DNA from: Larsenimonas rhizosphaerae
GTDB lineage: Bacteria > Pseudomonadota > Gammaproteobacteria > Pseudomonadales > Halomonadaceae
Assembly: GCF_023700005.1 (NCBI RefSeq)
Contig: NZ_JAMLJK010000001.1
Span: 1,781,096 to 1,845,095 of the forward strand
Length of the DNA stretch: 64,000 nucleotides
Direction of reading: 5' to 3'
Below the pieces are notes generated by a model. That model saw only the letters and a program-made list of their open reading frames with translations, ran no database searches and was not told the DNA's origin. Below are positions 54,409-62,285 of the stretch, in pieces (within the stretch, counting starts at the first letter, position 1; every line of letters begins with the position of its first letter). The translations under genes and the position numbers were made by a program.

Positions 54409-54489
54409 CACGTTCAAATGCCTGCCCTGTTCCTCCATAAAACGCCTGGCGAAGGACGAGGCGGCAGGCTGCATGGAGGTATCGGCACT

Positions 54490-55614
54490 GTGCATGTAGC
54501 CGACGTCACGATGTTTTATGCACCCTCGAGCGGGGGTGTTCGTACCTATATCGAGGCCAAGCGACGACGCTTGTGTCATATGCCGGACACGCGCCACAGT
54601 GTTCTGGTCCCGGGCAGTGAACATGCCGAGATCGGGCCGGGCCTTTTCAGCGTGCCCTCCCCCCCCCTGCCGTTCAGCAACGGCTACCGGTTTCCCCTGC
54701 GTCGCCATCACTGGTGCCGGGCCATTGAAGCCCGACAGCCGGATGTCATCGAAGCGGGCGACCCGTATGTTACCGGCTGGGCCGTGCGTGACAGCGCTCG
54801 GCGGCTGGATGTGCCCGTGGTCGGCTTCTACCACTCGGATCTTCCTGTTCTGGTAGGTAAACGCTTCGGCGAGCGCCTTGAAGCGTATACTCGCCGCTAC
54901 GTCAGGCGATTGTATGACCACTATCAAAGCGTCCTGGCCCCCAGCCAGCTGATGGCAGACAAGCTCCGCCAGGCCGGAGTAAATCACGTCAGTGTGCAGC
55001 CGCTGGGGGTGGATACCCGTACGTTTCGACCGGCACTGGCCGATCCGAATGTAAAGCGTGAGCTCGGCCTTGATGAGACCACCAGGCTTTTGATGTTTGC
55101 CGGACGCGGTTCTCCCGAGAAGAACCTGCCGGTGCTGCTTGAAACCATGCAGTGTCTGGGAACGGGGTATCACCTTCTGCTGGTAGGCTCCAGCCTCCCT
55201 GCCCGCGTGCCCGACAACGTCAGCCTGATCAATCATTTCTGCCCGCCGGATGAAGTCGCTCGTTACATGGCATCAAGTGACGCCCTGCTCCACGCGGGCA
55301 CACAGGAAACCTTCGGGCTGATCGTACTGGAAGCCATGGCCTGCGGGACTCCGGTGGTGGCCGTGCGTGCCGGCGCCCTCCCTGAAAACATACCGGACGA
55401 CTGCGGGCGCCTGTGTGAGCCGGACAATCCCCGGGACATGGCTCGTGCGGTACACTCCCTGTTTGAAGAAGACCAGACCCGGTTACAGGCCGCCACGCGC
55501 CAGTATGTAGAACAGCGCCATGACTGGGACGTGGTGGTCAGCGATATCAACGCTCACTATCACCACCTGGTCGGCACGCCTCTTTCTCATGACATGAGTA
55601 TGGAACATGGTTGA
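54490..55614 (+). CDS. GT4-family glycosyltransferase
   Basis: A 374-residue retaining glycosyltransferase with two Rossmann domains. The acceptor-side loop is TMFYAPSSGGVRTYIEAKRR. The nucleotide-sugar site has GRGSPEKNLPVLLE and the EX7E-type block ETFGLIVLEAMACG, followed by GTPVVAV. GTG 54490 is chosen because GGAGG lies 10 bases upstream and the fold begins there; the frame is open to 54418. It resembles mannosyltransferases that act on lipid acceptors, but donor and acceptor are not certain. It overlaps the deacetylase gene by 8 bases. Confidence 0.87.
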   Translation: MHVADVTMFYAPSSGGVRTYIEAKRRRLCHMPDTRHSVLVPGSEHAEIGPGLFSVPSPPLPFSNGYRFPLRRHHWCRAIEARQPDVIEAGDPYVTGWAVRDSARRLDVPVVGFYHSDLPVLVGKRFGERLEAYTRRYVRRLYDHYQSVLAPSQLMADKLRQAGVNHVSVQPLGVDTRTFRPALADPNVKRELGLDETTRLLMFAGRGSPEKNLPVLLETMQCLGTGYHLLLVGSSLPARVPDNVSLINHFCPPDEVARYMASSDALLHAGTQETFGLIVLEAMACGTPVVAVRAGALPENIPDDCGRLCEPDNPRDMARAVHSLFEEDQTRLQAATRQYVEQRHDWDVVVSDINAHYHHLVGTPLSHDMSMEHG

Positions 55615-56386
55615 TTCACGCCTGCCCTCTGCCAGCATGCTGGTAGCGCTGCATGATATTGCACCGCAAACCTGGGAAGACTATCGCCCATTCGTGGAGA
55701 CAGTAGACCGCCTGTCGGTGAATGTCCCCATGAGCTGGCTGGTCGTCCCCCAGTTTCATCATGGCCGGTCCACCTTCGATGACCCGGCCTTTCTGAAACT
55801 GCTGGAGTCCCGACTGACCAGGGGCGATGAGCTGATTCTGCACGGGTTTTATCACTGTGATGATGGCCCGCGCCCCAGAACACCTCATGAATATTTCATG
55901 CGCCGCATTTATACCTATGAAGGTGAATTCTACGGACTACCCGCTCCTGATGCCCGGGCGCGTCTGGAAGAAGGCATCGCCCTGTTCGAACGCCAGGGCT
56001 GGCCCTTGAAAGGGTTCGTGGCTCCGGCATGGCTGATGAGTGACGGCACGCGCCATGCGCTGGCACAAAGCTCGCTTGAATACACGACCGATCCAAAGCA
56101 CATCTACAGCCTGCCCACCTTTGAGGCTCATGATGCCCCGACGCTTGTGTGGAGTGCGCGCAGCGCATGGCGTCGCAAAATGTCCTACGTGGTCAATGAA
56201 GTGGCCAAACGACGCCACCAGCAGGCCGACGTGCTGCGCCTCGGGCTGCATCCGGTCGATATGCGCCACAAGGTGGCCTTTGATTACTGGCTGTCTGCCA
56301 TCGAACAGATGATGGATGAAGGTCGGGCCCCGTTGACCAAGCATCAGTGGCTGTGCACCACAAGTACACAGCGGCGGTCAGCCTGA
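55607..56386 (+). CDS. DUF2334-type polysaccharide deacetylase-like protein
   Basis: A 259-residue protein with a polysaccharide-deacetylase-like barrel. The first metal motif is VALHDIAPQTW (HD), and the second His region is ELILHGFYHCDD. FVAPAWLMS resembles the RxPY/APAW block of the family. No signal peptide is seen, so it probably acts in the cytoplasm on a glycolipid precursor. It overlaps the glycosyltransferase by 8 bases and is followed 40 bases later by a UPF0104 membrane gene, suggesting one pathway. Confidence 0.82.
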   Translation: MVDSRLPSASMLVALHDIAPQTWEDYRPFVETVDRLSVNVPMSWLVVPQFHHGRSTFDDPAFLKLLESRLTRGDELILHGFYHCDDGPRPRTPHEYFMRRIYTYEGEFYGLPAPDARARLEEGIALFERQGWPLKGFVAPAWLMSDGTRHALAQSSLEYTTDPKHIYSLPTFEAHDAPTLVWSARSAWRRKMSYVVNEVAKRRHQQADVLRLGLHPVDMRHKVAFDYWLSAIEQMMDEGRAPLTKHQWLCTTSTQRRSA

Positions 56387-56426
56387 TGCCTGCTTCATCA
56401 AATCCCCCTGTACGGGTGATGACGTC

Positions 56427-57449
56427 ATGACCCGTACTCTCTGGTTACTGGGCATTGGCCTGCTGGCCATCATGCTGGTGCCGCTCTTTCTGGGCGGCAG
56501 CGGACTATTTGCCCAGTTGCGCGATTTCCCGCTGTCCATTTTCATCGGCATGCTCGGCATGGTCGTGGTCTGCTGGCAGCTGAATGCCCTGAAGCTGCGC
56601 ATTCTGCTCAAGGGGCGCGCGCGTGGGCTCAATCAAACTCGCGCCTTCGGCGTGATAATGGCCACCGAATTTGCCATCTGCGCCACCCCCGGCGGCACTG
56701 GCGGGCCACTGACATTGATCACCCTGCTGACTCGCTACGGCATGAAACCGGCCCAGACCACGGCCATTTTTGCCGTTGACCAGATCATTGATCTGGTTTT
56801 TTTCCTGTCATCCATGATTGCCCTGACGCTTTATATTGTCACCAAGGCGGTGGATCTACATATCGGCTGGCTGATGGGCGTACCGATTCTGCTGCTCAGC
56901 GTCGGGCTGGTGCTGATCGGGCTACTGGCACGCTATCACGACCGTACCATCCGCCTGATCGCACAGAGTCTGGTCAGGTTTCGAATCAAGCCGGAGCGAC
57001 GCCAACGGCTTAACCGACGCCTGCTGGTCTTTCGCAACTCGCTGGTTGACACCCTGGGCATGCCCAGAAAACTGCTGATCGGTGCCTTTGTGGTGAGCGT
57101 AGCGCACTGGATGGTGCGCTACAGCGTGCTGTACTTCACGGTAATCGGGCTGGGGCAACATCTGGACTGGTCATGGACCTTTCTGGTGCAGATGCTTTCC
57201 ATGGCGGCCGGCCAGCTGACATTACTACCAGGGGGCGCCGGAGGCACTGAGATCAGCTCATCGGCATTGCTGGCACCGATTCTGGGACAGGCCACGACAG
57301 CCGCGGCGATTCTGATCTGGCGTGCCGTTACCTATTACTTTTATCTGGTTGCCGGCGCACCTGTCTTCATGGTCATGGCCGGTCGGCCACTGCTGCGCCG
57401 TATCCTAAAGGGCAAGTCAGAAGACGAGACGCCCTCTGAAGCATCATGA
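56427..57449 (+). CDS. UPF0104 / lysylphosphatidylglycerol synthase-type membrane protein
   Basis: A 340-residue polytopic protein with about eight membrane segments, matching the transmembrane flippase-like part of MprF (LPG_synthase_TM) without the catalytic C-terminal domain. Family blocks are ALKLRILLKGRARGLN, TEFAICATPGGTGGPLTLI and LLPGGAGGTE. With the preceding glycosyltransferase and deacetylase genes it could move a modified glycolipid across the inner membrane; this is inference. GTGATGACGTC precedes the ATG and the ribosome site is weak. Confidence 0.85.
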   Translation: MTRTLWLLGIGLLAIMLVPLFLGGSGLFAQLRDFPLSIFIGMLGMVVVCWQLNALKLRILLKGRARGLNQTRAFGVIMATEFAICATPGGTGGPLTLITLLTRYGMKPAQTTAIFAVDQIIDLVFFLSSMIALTLYIVTKAVDLHIGWLMGVPILLLSVGLVLIGLLARYHDRTIRLIAQSLVRFRIKPERRQRLNRRLLVFRNSLVDTLGMPRKLLIGAFVVSVAHWMVRYSVLYFTVIGLGQHLDWSWTFLVQMLSMAAGQLTLLPGGAGGTEISSSALLAPILGQATTAAAILIWRAVTYYFYLVAGAPVFMVMAGRPLLRRILKGKSEDETPSEAS

Positions 57450-57454
57450 TAAAG

Positions 57455-57487
57455 ATCGGGGGCGCGCCGAAAGGCACGCCCCCGATC
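57455..57487. terminator. Shared hairpin between convergent UPF0104 and lipoprotein genes
   Basis: A long inverted repeat (GATCGGGGGC with GCCCCCGATC, and imperfect pairing inside) lies a few bases past the UPF0104 stop. Neither strand has a clear T-run. Confidence 0.5.
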
Positions 57488-57517
57488 AACTGTAACGCTG
57501 ACGTCAATCCACGAGCA

Positions 57518-57703
57518 CTACTGGCAGGATGAAGGCGACTGCGGACCCGGCACGCAGGGGGATGCGCCGTTTTCTTCGCCATTATTGACCACGTTGGGGG
57601 GCTCCAGCGTCACGGTATAGTCATCCGCAGACGGCTGGCTACTGCACCCGGCCAGTCCGGCGGCAAGCCCCAAAGCACACACTACTGCTGTCAAACGATA
57701 CAT
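57518..57703 (-). CDS. Small lipoprotein of unknown function
   Basis: A 61-residue protein with a lipoprotein signal (hydrophobic core then lipobox LAGC, Cys20). The mature part is 42 residues, acidic and Pro/Ser/Asn-rich, with two cysteines near the end (SPCVPGPQSPSSCQ) that may form a disulfide. GGGAGG lies 8 bases before the ATG. It starts 53 bases after the osmoprotectant permease gene and may share its transcript. Not recognised as a family. Confidence 0.78.
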   Translation of the reverse strand: MYRLTAVVCALGLAAGLAGCSSQPSADDYTVTLEPPNVVNNGEENGASPCVPGPQSPSSCQ

Positions 57704-57756
57704 TCTCGATGCCTCCCGAGGCGTGTTTCATCGTGTCACTGAACAGTCTAGTCGAT

Positions 57757-59250
57757 TTACGCCCTGTTATCCGGCGTTGCAACCTGACCACGCATATGGG
57801 CAGGTATCAACCAGCGCTCCAGCATTTCAAATATCAGCTCAGTCACGATCGCCAGCATCGCCGCTGGTATTGCCCCGTACAGTACCAGTTCGTAATTGTT
57901 GAGACTCAGCCCGGTCACGATCGGATCCCCCAGCCCACCAGCACCAATAAAGGCGGCAAGCGTGGCCGTGCCAATGTTGATGACCGCTGCTGTTTTAAGC
58001 CCGGTCAGCAGGTTCGGGGCCGCCAGGGGCAGGATCACATGACGAAGCTGCTCCCGACGGGTCAACCCCATACCACGCGCTACTCGCGTCAGTAACGGAT
58101 CCACGGTCAGCAAGGCAGTAATGGCGGCCCGCACAATCGGCAGCAGCGAATACAGAAAGAGCGCCACAATGGCTGGAAAGACCCCGATTCCGAACAACGG
58201 GATCATCAACGCCAGCAGGGCAATCGAGGGAATGGTCTGTAGCAGACCTGCCACGTACAGCACCGTTCTGGACAGTTTCGGCAGCCGATAAACCGCCAGC
58301 GACAACGGCAGCCCTACCAGCGCCGCCAGAAGCAGTGCACTCAACGTCAGCTCCAGGTGCCTGACCAGATCATGCCCCAGCCGTGACCAGGGCGTGGATA
58401 CAGCCACTTCACTCCCCGCCTCAAGAATGCCCTGCTTGACCAGAAAATCGTGAGCTACCTGACCAAAACCTGCGCCATCCGCCGATACGGCGGCATTCAT
58501 CGCCTGCATTCGTTGATCGGTAATCGACCCCGCCAGCTGATCAAGCGCATCGACGGCCTTGTCCGGTAGCGTGGCGCGGACAAAGGGCACAGCCAGATAC
58601 TCCGGAAAATAATGCCGATCGTCCTTCAAAAGCATCAGGTCAAGGCGATCAAGGTCACCATCGGTGGAATAGGCATCGGTCATGTCTATGCGGTTATCGA
58701 CAATGGCCTGGTAGGCAATACCGTGTTCGATGCCAACCGGCACCTGAGGCAGGTTATATGCACGGCTCAACCCCTTCCAGCCATCTTCACGCTCAATGAA
58801 TTCGTGGGATAGTCCCAGTTTAAGCGACGGAGCCGTCGCCAGATCGGAAATCGTTTCAAGCCCCATTGCCCTGGCCTCGCTGGCCTTCATGGTCAGGGCA
58901 TAAGTGTTATTGAACCCAAGCGGCTTCAGAATGCGCACTCCCCGGCGCTCGGCTTCTCGGCGAAGCGTCTCGATATCGGCACCGGGCATGTCAAACAGGG
59001 CCTGCGCCATGGTACCGGTGTATTCCGGATACACATCGATCTCTCCACCCTTGAGGGCCTGCCAGGAAACAATCGTTTGCCCCAGCCCAAAGCGTCGGTC
59101 AACGGTAAAACCTGCATGTTCAAGCGTCTGGGCAAACAGCTCACCCAGCATGTGGCCTTCGCGGTCGGCCTTGCTGCCCACGGTAATATCCGCCGCCAGG
59201 GCCTGTCCTCCCAACACCAGACCAGCCAGTAACAGTATCCAGCGCATCAT
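57757..59250 (-). CDS. Osmoprotectant ABC transporter: binding protein fused N-terminally to permease
   Basis: A 497-residue fusion. After a signal peptide (MRWILLLAGLVLGGQALA), residues about 20-285 form an OsmF/OpuAC-type binding domain (VGSKADREGHMLGELFAQTLEHAG, GEIDVYPEYTGT, and DAYSTDGDL). Residues about 295-497 form a ProW/OpuCB-type permease (LLQTIPSIALLALMIPLFGIG, and the ATPase-contact EAA-like loop GMGLTRREQLRHVILPLAAPN). Positive charges after the first permease segment place its N-terminus outside, which suits a periplasmic binding domain. Known fusions of this class usually have the reverse order. The ligand is probably betaine, choline or another compatible solute. It overlaps the ATPase gene by 4 bases. 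Confidence 0.9.
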   Translation of the reverse strand: MMRWILLLAGLVLGGQALAADITVGSKADREGHMLGELFAQTLEHAGFTVDRRFGLGQTIVSWQALKGGEIDVYPEYTGTMAQALFDMPGADIETLRREAERRGVRILKPLGFNNTYALTMKASEARAMGLETISDLATAPSLKLGLSHEFIEREDGWKGLSRAYNLPQVPVGIEHGIAYQAIVDNRIDMTDAYSTDGDLDRLDLMLLKDDRHYFPEYLAVPFVRATLPDKAVDALDQLAGSITDQRMQAMNAAVSADGAGFGQVAHDFLVKQGILEAGSEVAVSTPWSRLGHDLVRHLELTLSALLLAALVGLPLSLAVYRLPKLSRTVLYVAGLLQTIPSIALLALMIPLFGIGVFPAIVALFLYSLLPIVRAAITALLTVDPLLTRVARGMGLTRREQLRHVILPLAAPNLLTGLKTAAVINIGTATLAAFIGAGGLGDPIVTGLSLNNYELVLYGAIPAAMLAIVTELIFEMLERWLIPAHMRGQVATPDNRA

Positions 59251-59984
59251 TGGGCCACCTCCATCAACTGCCTGACCTGTTCATTGATCGGCGCGGCCGC
59301 GATGTCCCCAGGGGCCCCCGTCTGAAGGATCTGACCCGGCCCCATCACAACGAGGTAATCCGCCAGTTTCATCGCCTCTCTCATGTCATGCGTGACCATT
59401 ACCACGGTACGCGGCTCTTCCCGCTGTAAATCCTGAAACCGGGCGTGCACATCGACACGTGTAATCGGGTCTACCGCCGAAAAGGCTTCATCCAGCAGCA
59501 GAATGGGTGGATTCAGCATCATTGCCCGGCACAGGCCAACGCGCTGCGCCTGGCCACCGGAGATCTGATGCGGATAGCGTGATGTCAGGGCTGGATCCAG
59601 CGCCATCAACGACAGCAGCGTGGACAACCGGGTCTGACACGCTGATGCACTCCAGCCGGCCAGCGTTGCCAGAAGCGTTATATTGCGTTCGACGGTCATA
59701 TGCGGCATTAGACCGATCTGTTGTACGGCATACCCCATGTTGCGCCGCATGGCGGGCAGGCGCTCGTAATCCAGCGGCTCACCCAGTACGCGAATGTCAC
59801 CCTGATCGGGCAGCAGCAGACCATTCATCAGATTGAGCAGGGACGATTTCCCACACCCACTGGCCCCGACCAGCGCCGTTACCTGACGAGCGGGCAGACT
59901 CAGGTTCAAATCCGTAAACAGGACATGATGTTCAAATGACCGATGAATGCCACGGCATTCGATCGCGGGCGTCTCGCCATCCAT
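59247..59984 (-). CDS. Osmoprotectant ABC transporter ATPase
   Basis: A 245-residue ABC ATPase of the OpuCA/ProV group without the C-terminal CBS domains. Walker A is GASGCGKSS, the signature ISGGQAQR, Walker B LLLDEAFSAVD and the H-loop VTHDMREA. GAGGAG lies 6 bases before the ATG. It is the first gene of the operon and is coupled to the fused permease. Lack of CBS domains suggests ionic-strength sensing is done elsewhere or at the transcription level. Confidence 0.9.
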   Translation of the reverse strand: MDGETPAIECRGIHRSFEHHVLFTDLNLSLPARQVTALVGASGCGKSSLLNLMNGLLLPDQGDIRVLGEPLDYERLPAMRRNMGYAVQQIGLMPHMTVERNITLLATLAGWSASACQTRLSTLLSLMALDPALTSRYPHQISGGQAQRVGLCRAMMLNPPILLLDEAFSAVDPITRVDVHARFQDLQREEPRTVVMVTHDMREAMKLADYLVVMGPGQILQTGAPGDIAAAPINEQVRQLMEVAQ

Positions 59985-60288
59985 GGCGCTCTCCTCGTCC
60001 GTATGAATTCTGGTGTTAAAGGTACAGGCTACAAGCCTGGCACAAGGAAGGCCGCAACAGGGCGCACGATGGATATTTCACCATCCCCCGTGTCATCGCA
60101 CCGTGTTTGTTGACAGGCTACAGGATACCGCGATTCAGGGAGCCCCTGGCTGGGGTACATCGCGCCTCTTTCCTTCTCATGGTCGCTTAATGCCGGATAA
60201 TGCCTATCATCACCCGGATGAACTCATCGACGCGGCGAGTCATACCATCCCACCCGCCCGAACAAAGACACCATTATCAGGAATGCTC
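59985..60288. other. Divergent regulatory gap between the osmoprotectant operon and mscS
   Basis: This 304-base gap has no supported gene; the mscS frame is open back to 60013, but its translation there is not signal- or domain-like. A perfect TTGACA stands at 60110-60115 on the plus strand, without a good -10 at normal spacing. Nothing else stands out. Confidence 0.4.
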
Positions 60289-61776
60289 ATGATCGTTTCC
60301 CGACCCGGAACTACCGGATACCGCACAGGCGGTCTGTTACTGCTGATGCTGGGCATGTTGTGGGCGGCTCCTGCTCAGGCCGCGGCCAGTGAAGCGTCAG
60401 CGACCAATGGTGAGAGCTCCAACAATGCACGGATTGAAACCACACCGACGCCACTCAAGGACAGGAATATACAGGCGCGCATTCAGGGGATTTTCTCGGA
60501 AATCGAGGGTCTGGGAGACGTCGATATCAGTGTTTCCCAGGGGGTAGTCACGCTGTCCGGCGAGACCTCAAATGACAGGAAGGCTCAGCAGGCCATTAAT
60601 CTGGCCAACCGATTGACTGATGTCGTCACGGTCGACGACAGCATCAATCGCACGCTGGACGTTCAGGATAATGTTTCAACCGTTTTTCAGGGCCTCGTGG
60701 CTCAGGGCAGAAGTCTGGTCAAGGCACTTCCCCTACTGCTGGTCGGCATGCTGCTGTTCGGGCTGGTTGCCTGGTTTGGCAGCTGGTTATCCAGAAGGCA
60801 GGCGCTATGGCAGCGGCTTACCCCCAACCCCTTCGTGGCCGAACTGCTGTCACAGACCATCAGGGTCATTTTCATTGTGGTCGGGCTGATTCTGGCCTTG
60901 AGTCTGATCGGTGCCGAAACCATTCTGGGCACCCTGCTGGGAGGAGCCGGCGTCATCGGGATCGCCGTTGGCTTTGCGGTCAAGGACACCATCGAAAACT
61001 ATATTGCCTCCTTGATGCTCAGTATCCGCCAGCCCTTTCGGGCGCGCGACCAGATCGTCATCAATGGCCAGGAAGGTATTGTCGTACGCTTGACGTCACG
61101 CGCCACCATTCTGATGACACTGGATGGCAACCAGTTACGCATTCCCAATTCCGAGGTCTTCAAGGGGACCATCCTGAACTATACCCAGAATCCGGAGCGC
61201 CGCTTCACCTTCGAACTGGGGGTGGATGCCAACGATGACCCGTTGGCAGCCATCAAGGTAGGACTCGATGCCGTCCATCAGCTGGATTTCGTACTGAGCG
61301 ACCCTCGAGCCATGGCCGTCATCACTCATGTAGGCGACTCCAACATTGTGCTCGAATTTCAGGTGTGGGTGGATCAATCGAAAACGGATTTTTCCAGAGC
61401 ACGAAGCATTGCCATTCGGGAAACCAAGCATGCGCTGGAAAATCAGGGCTTCAGCCTGCCGGAACCCATTTATCGACTCAGGTTCAACAGTACGCTCGAA
61501 CAGGCACTGGAGCAGCTTCAGAGCAGGGAAAAGGGGCACGCCTCCCCGGAGGTGGCGCCGACGCCGACGGCGCGGACAACCACGGATCATGGCATCATCA
61601 ATGACAGGGACAAGAAGAAGGCAAAGGCGCGAGCCAGACAGATATTGCGCAGCCAGGGCGCCGAAACCGTCTTCGATGCACGACCCGATGAAAGGCTGAT
61701 GGCAAAGGTGGATCAGGAAATTGCCGAAAACACTGGCGAAACCGACTTGCTCGACAGGCACTCGCCACAGGAATAG
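60289..61776 (+). CDS. BON-domain MscS-family mechanosensitive channel
   Basis: A 495-residue channel. It has a signal peptide (GGLLLLMLGMLWAAPAQAAA), then a periplasmic BON domain (about residues 45-120: ARIQGIFSEIEGLGDVDISVSQG, VTLSGETSND), two membrane segments and the MscS pore helix GVIGIAVGFAVKDTIENYIAS. The beta domain (DQIVINGQEGIVVRLTSRATIL, IPNSEVFKG) and a charged basic tail follow. It would release solutes at hypo-osmotic shock; it lies divergent from an osmoprotectant importer, a sensible pairing. ATG 60289 has AGGA 6 bases upstream. Confidence 0.9.
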   Translation: MIVSRPGTTGYRTGGLLLLMLGMLWAAPAQAAASEASATNGESSNNARIETTPTPLKDRNIQARIQGIFSEIEGLGDVDISVSQGVVTLSGETSNDRKAQQAINLANRLTDVVTVDDSINRTLDVQDNVSTVFQGLVAQGRSLVKALPLLLVGMLLFGLVAWFGSWLSRRQALWQRLTPNPFVAELLSQTIRVIFIVVGLILALSLIGAETILGTLLGGAGVIGIAVGFAVKDTIENYIASLMLSIRQPFRARDQIVINGQEGIVVRLTSRATILMTLDGNQLRIPNSEVFKGTILNYTQNPERRFTFELGVDANDDPLAAIKVGLDAVHQLDFVLSDPRAMAVITHVGDSNIVLEFQVWVDQSKTDFSRARSIAIRETKHALENQGFSLPEPIYRLRFNSTLEQALEQLQSREKGHASPEVAPTPTARTTTDHGIINDRDKKKAKARARQILRSQGAETVFDARPDERLMAKVDQEIAENTGETDLLDRHSPQE

Positions 61777-61832
61777 GCCTTCAATGTGGTACCAGACTAC
61801 GCCCGCCACACAAGGTTATACCAGGGCCATGA

Positions 61833-61864
61833 GACAGGAACGCCCCTTACGGGGCGTTCCTGTC
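61833..61864. repeat. Perfect 14-bp hairpin between mscS and the small lipoprotein gene
   Basis: GACAGGAACGCCCC and its complement enclose TTAC. It lies 56 bases past the mscS stop and overlaps the stop codon of the convergent lipoprotein gene. There is no adjacent T-run on either strand, so it is probably a 3'-end protecting or weak bidirectional terminator. Confidence 0.6.
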
Positions 61865-62036
61865 AGCAATTACCCTTTTTGGCCTGGCCTGGTGGGCAGA
61901 AGCTGCCATTACCATGCCCGCCATGGCCACCATCGATGATCACCGGTGGCTCTGCAGAAATGCGGGCCGGATGATAACTGCAGGCCGCTACTGTTGTCGC
62001 CAGTGCCATGACCAGCACCACTCGCATCATATTCAT
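61863..62036 (-). CDS. 57-residue Gly/His-rich small lipoprotein
   Basis: A short gene with a clear ribosome site (GAGGGGAAGC before the ATG) and a lipoprotein signal: MNMMRVV, a hydrophobic stretch, then the lipobox VAAC with Cys19. The mature 39 residues contain GGHGGHGNGS and end CPPGQAKKGNC, a tail I recall from other small gammaproteobacterial exported proteins of unknown role. Two His and the terminal Cys pair could bind metal or form a disulfide. It converges with the mscS gene. Function unknown. Confidence 0.78.
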   Translation of the reverse strand: MNMMRVVLVMALATTVAACSYHPARISAEPPVIIDGGHGGHGNGSFCPPGQAKKGNC

Positions 62037-62285
62037 TGCTTCCCCTCGCGCCTGCCTGTCGGCAGGTTATTTATCTGGATCATTACCCTGCGCACGTAAC
62101 GGATACGCCCACACCGGATTATCGGTCATTGTGCGCAGTAGTTGACACCGACATGGTGCATTAACGGAGGTGCCAACTACCTGCTGCATGAGTGAATAGC
62201 GGCCGAACCATTAATTACCGCCCATGAATGACGATAATCAGGGACAGGCCGGCGCAGGTGCCGACCGTGATCAGGCTGATACGAC

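Noticed and set aside
60013-60288. Longer N-terminus of the MscS protein
   Set aside because: The added residues are unstructured and would bury the signal peptide; AGGA before ATG 60289 fits.
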